Assembly (NCBI GenBank): GCA_003135995.1
Contig: PNBM01000040.1
Coordinates: 1-8,932, forward strand
Source of the DNA: Ignavibacteriota bacterium
GTDB lineage: Bacteria > Bacteroidota > Ignavibacteria > Tepidaquicellales > Tepidaquicellaceae
Direction of reading: 5' to 3'
Length of the DNA: 8,932 bases
Shown here: positions 7,421 through 8,932 of the stretch, in pieces
Position numbering within the stretch: the stretch's first letter is position 1
Layout: every line of letters begins with the position of its first letter
Position numbers and translations under genes: made by a program
The notes under the pieces: generated by a model
Told to the model about the DNA's origin: nothing
The model's database searches: none
What the model saw: only the letters and a program-made list of their open reading frames with translations

Positions 7421-8476
7421 TTAATATAAATGACACCTGATTTTGTGCCCATTTTCCAATTTCTTTAATTCAGGTTCAACTTCAAAACATTTGTCAAATG
7501 CCTTATTACACCTCGTACAGAACTTACAGCCTTTCGGTAAGTCAAGAATATGAGGAATTGTTCCGTCAATTGCTTTAAGTTTCGTATGAGTTTTTTTGTT
7601 TGAATCCGGAATTGATTCAAGCAAACCAATTGTATAAGGATGTTTCGGATTAGAAAAAATTGTTTTAACATCCGCTATTTCCTGTATTTTCCCTCCGTAC
7701 ATTACTATGACCCTGTTACACATTTCAGCAATGACTCCAAGGTTGTGAGTGATTAACAATATTGCAGATTCTTTTCTATCGTTTTTTATTTTCAGCATCA
7801 AATCTATAATCTGTGCCTGTATCGTAACATCAAGGGCAGTTGTAGGTTCATCAGCTATTAATAATGATGGATTACATGCTAATGCCATAGCAATCATTAC
7901 ACGCTGTCTCATCCCTCCGCTAAACTGATGAGGATATTCTTTAATCCTGTTTTCTGCATCGGGGATTCCAGCCAGATTAAGTAAATCGATTGCTCTTGCA
8001 AACGAGTCTTTATGCGATATTTTATTATGTTGAAATATCGCTTCAGTTATTTGAGCAGAAATTCTTAACACCGGATTTAAAGAAGTCATAGGTTCCTGAA
8101 AAATCATAGAGATTTCGGCACCACGATATTTTTTCAATTCATCATAACTTAACTTTAGAATATCTACACCTTTGTAAATAATTTCGCCGCCTGCTATTTT
8201 TCCCGGTGGGTCAGGTATCAATCTTGTAATGGAATATGCAGTAACAGATTTACCGGCACCCGATTCACCGACGATTCCCAGAACTTCACCTTCAAAAATA
8301 TCAAAACTTACATCATCAACTGCTTTTGCAGGAATTTTATTTTTTAATTTTATATCCGATTCATAAAATGATTTCAACTCGGAATCTTTTTCGTAATCAT
8401 ATTTATTTCTATTCCCGGAGTTATCCAGAAAGAAATACGTTTTAAGATTCTTTATTTCTAATATTTTTCTGTCCAT
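7421..8476 (-). CDS. Peptide ABC transporter ATP-binding protein, OppD/DppD type
   Basis: This is the partner ATPase of the OppF-type protein, forming the nucleotide-binding heterodimer of a peptide importer. It has 351 residues: Walker A GESGAGKS (70-77), Q-loop Q127 ([12 protein letters not shown]), a degenerate signature FSGGMRQR (185-192), Walker B LLIADEP (D209, E210) and H-loop H244. The FSGGM variant is usual for OppD/DppD. The C-terminal domain has cysteines C317, C323, C330 and C348 in the same C-x5-C-x6-C-x17-C spacing as its partner, plus an extra C320. Unusually, a charged stretch of about 30 residues (roughly 18-50) is inserted between LKTYFF and KAVDDVSF, where relatives have only a few residues. 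It starts 25 nt after the permease stop without a Shine-Dalgarno, and belongs to one operon with its neighbours. Confidence 0.93.
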   Translation of the reverse strand: MDRKILEIKNLKTYFFLDNSGNRNKYDYEKDSELKSFYESDIKLKNKIPAKAVDDVSFDIFEGEVLGIVGESGAGKSVTAYSITRLIPDPPGKIAGGEIIYKGVDILKLSYDELKKYRGAEISMIFQEPMTSLNPVLRISAQITEAIFQHNKISHKDSFARAIDLLNLAGIPDAENRIKEYPHQFSGGMRQRVMIAMALACNPSLLIADEPTTALDVTIQAQIIDLMLKIKNDRKESAILLITHNLGVIAEMCNRVIVMYGGKIQEIADVKTIFSNPKHPYTIGLLESIPDSNKKTHTKLKAIDGTIPHILDLPKGCKFCTRCNKAFDKCFEVEPELKKLENGHKIRCHLY

Positions 8477-8501
8477 CGGATAAATTAATAAATAAGTTTT
8501 T

Positions 8502-8932
8502 TTATCTTAATCTCGAATAAACTTTCGGGTCAAAAGCTTCTCTTGCTGCTTCGCCAATAAACACAATTAAAATTAATGTAACGAACTGCGCCCCGAGTGG
8601 AAAAGCGACAAGCCACCAGTTCGAAATATTTTCCATTCCCTGCTGAATTAACTGTCCCCAGCTTGGTGTCGGAGGCGGAAGTCCGAAGCCAAGATAATCG
8701 AGCGCAACAAGCGCTGATATGTTCCCAACAATTGCAAAAGGTAAAAAAGAAATAATAGGAGTTAAAGAATTCGGAAGAATATGTTTAAAAATTATTTTGG
8801 AATTTGACGCGCCCATTGCCACAGCTGCCGTGACATAATCGCGTGATTTTTCCCTGTAAAATTCTCCCCGGATATAATATGTAATCAAATACCAGTCAAA
8901 CAAAGAAAGAATAATAATAAGCATCAAAAAAC
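8502..8932 (-). CDS. Peptide ABC transporter permease, YejE/DppC-like (partial, N-terminus beyond window)
   Basis: The reading frame is open to the window edge, so only the C-terminal part (about 143 codons) is visible. A TTG at 8925-8927 and an ATG at 8922-8924 are internal codons, not starts. The sequence shows the permease coupling loop that contacts the ATPases (DYVTAAVAMGASNSKIIFKH followed by ILPN, within 8775-8840) and hydrophobic segments on both sides. Residues LDYLGFGLPPPTPSWGQLIQ and the end FIGEAAREAFDP closely resemble E. coli YejE (LDFLGFGLP, FIGEAVRDAFDP), more than classical DppC. In E. coli, YejABEF imports peptides including microcin C. It works here with the two ATPases encoded next. 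A YejB-like permease and a binding protein are expected further right. Confidence 0.92.
   Translation of the reverse strand, partial: FLMLIIILSLFDWYLITYYIRGEFYREKSRDYVTAAVAMGASNSKIIFKHILPNSLTPIISFLPFAIVGNISALVALDYLGFGLPPPTPSWGQLIQQGMENISNWWLVAFPLGAQFVTLILIVFIGEAAREAFDPKVYSRLR

Noticed and set aside
7465..7671. Second minus-strand frame of 68 codons inside the OppD-type gene
   Set aside because: It overlaps the conserved C-terminal domain in another frame and has no recognisable features.
1..8932. CRISPR arrays, insertion sequences, tRNA or rRNA genes, phage genes
   Set aside because: No spaced direct repeats, terminal inverted repeats with a transposase, or RNA-gene signatures were seen on either strand.

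Overview
The window is an AT-rich, bacterial-looking stretch in which every supported gene lies on the minus strand, so transcription runs from the right edge to the left. Proteins are rich in Lys, Ile, Asn and Glu. Five of the six visible starts lack a Shine-Dalgarno sequence, and both longer intergenic gaps contain the octamer TATATTTG, which fits the TAnnTTTG -7 box of Bacteroidota-type promoters. I infer a member of the Bacteroidota/Ignavibacteriota (FCB) side of the bacteria. This placement rests on style, not on a marker gene.

Right part (about 5064-8932), in order of transcription: the 3' part of a YejE/DppC-like peptide ABC permease, cut by the window edge; an OppD/DppD-type ATPase; an OppF/DppF-type ATPase; and a 12-TM MFS symporter resembling the sialate/lactate:H+ symporter group. 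Gaps are 18-29 nt, so the four probably form one transcript. It ends 8 nt after the MFS stop in a perfect 17-bp hairpin. The binding protein and first permease would be expected beyond the right edge.

Middle part (1176-4952): a two-gene xdhAB operon for a heterodimeric molybdenum-flavin xanthine dehydrogenase. XdhA carries two [2Fe-2S] clusters and FAD, and XdhB carries the Mo-pterin site. All eight cluster cysteines are present. The purine-pocket residues known from bovine and Rhodobacter enzymes (Gln, Glu, Arg, Phe, Phe-Thr and the catalytic Glu) are also present, which favours a real purine hydroxylase over an aldehyde oxidase. No XdhC-type maturation gene is in view. The operon has its own candidate promoter very close to the xdhA start.

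Left part (1-1175): a 273-nt gap with a second TATATTTG box and a small hairpin, then a 287-aa cysteine-rich protein made of two copies of an eight-cysteine zinc-ribbon-like module. I do not recognise its family. It is the only gene here with a strong Shine-Dalgarno (AAGGAG). This tandem zinc-ribbon protein is the least explained item. The rest is recognisable metabolism and transport: peptide uptake, an organic solute symporter and purine oxidation, plausibly nutrient scavenging. No mobile element, CRISPR array, tRNA or rRNA was seen.
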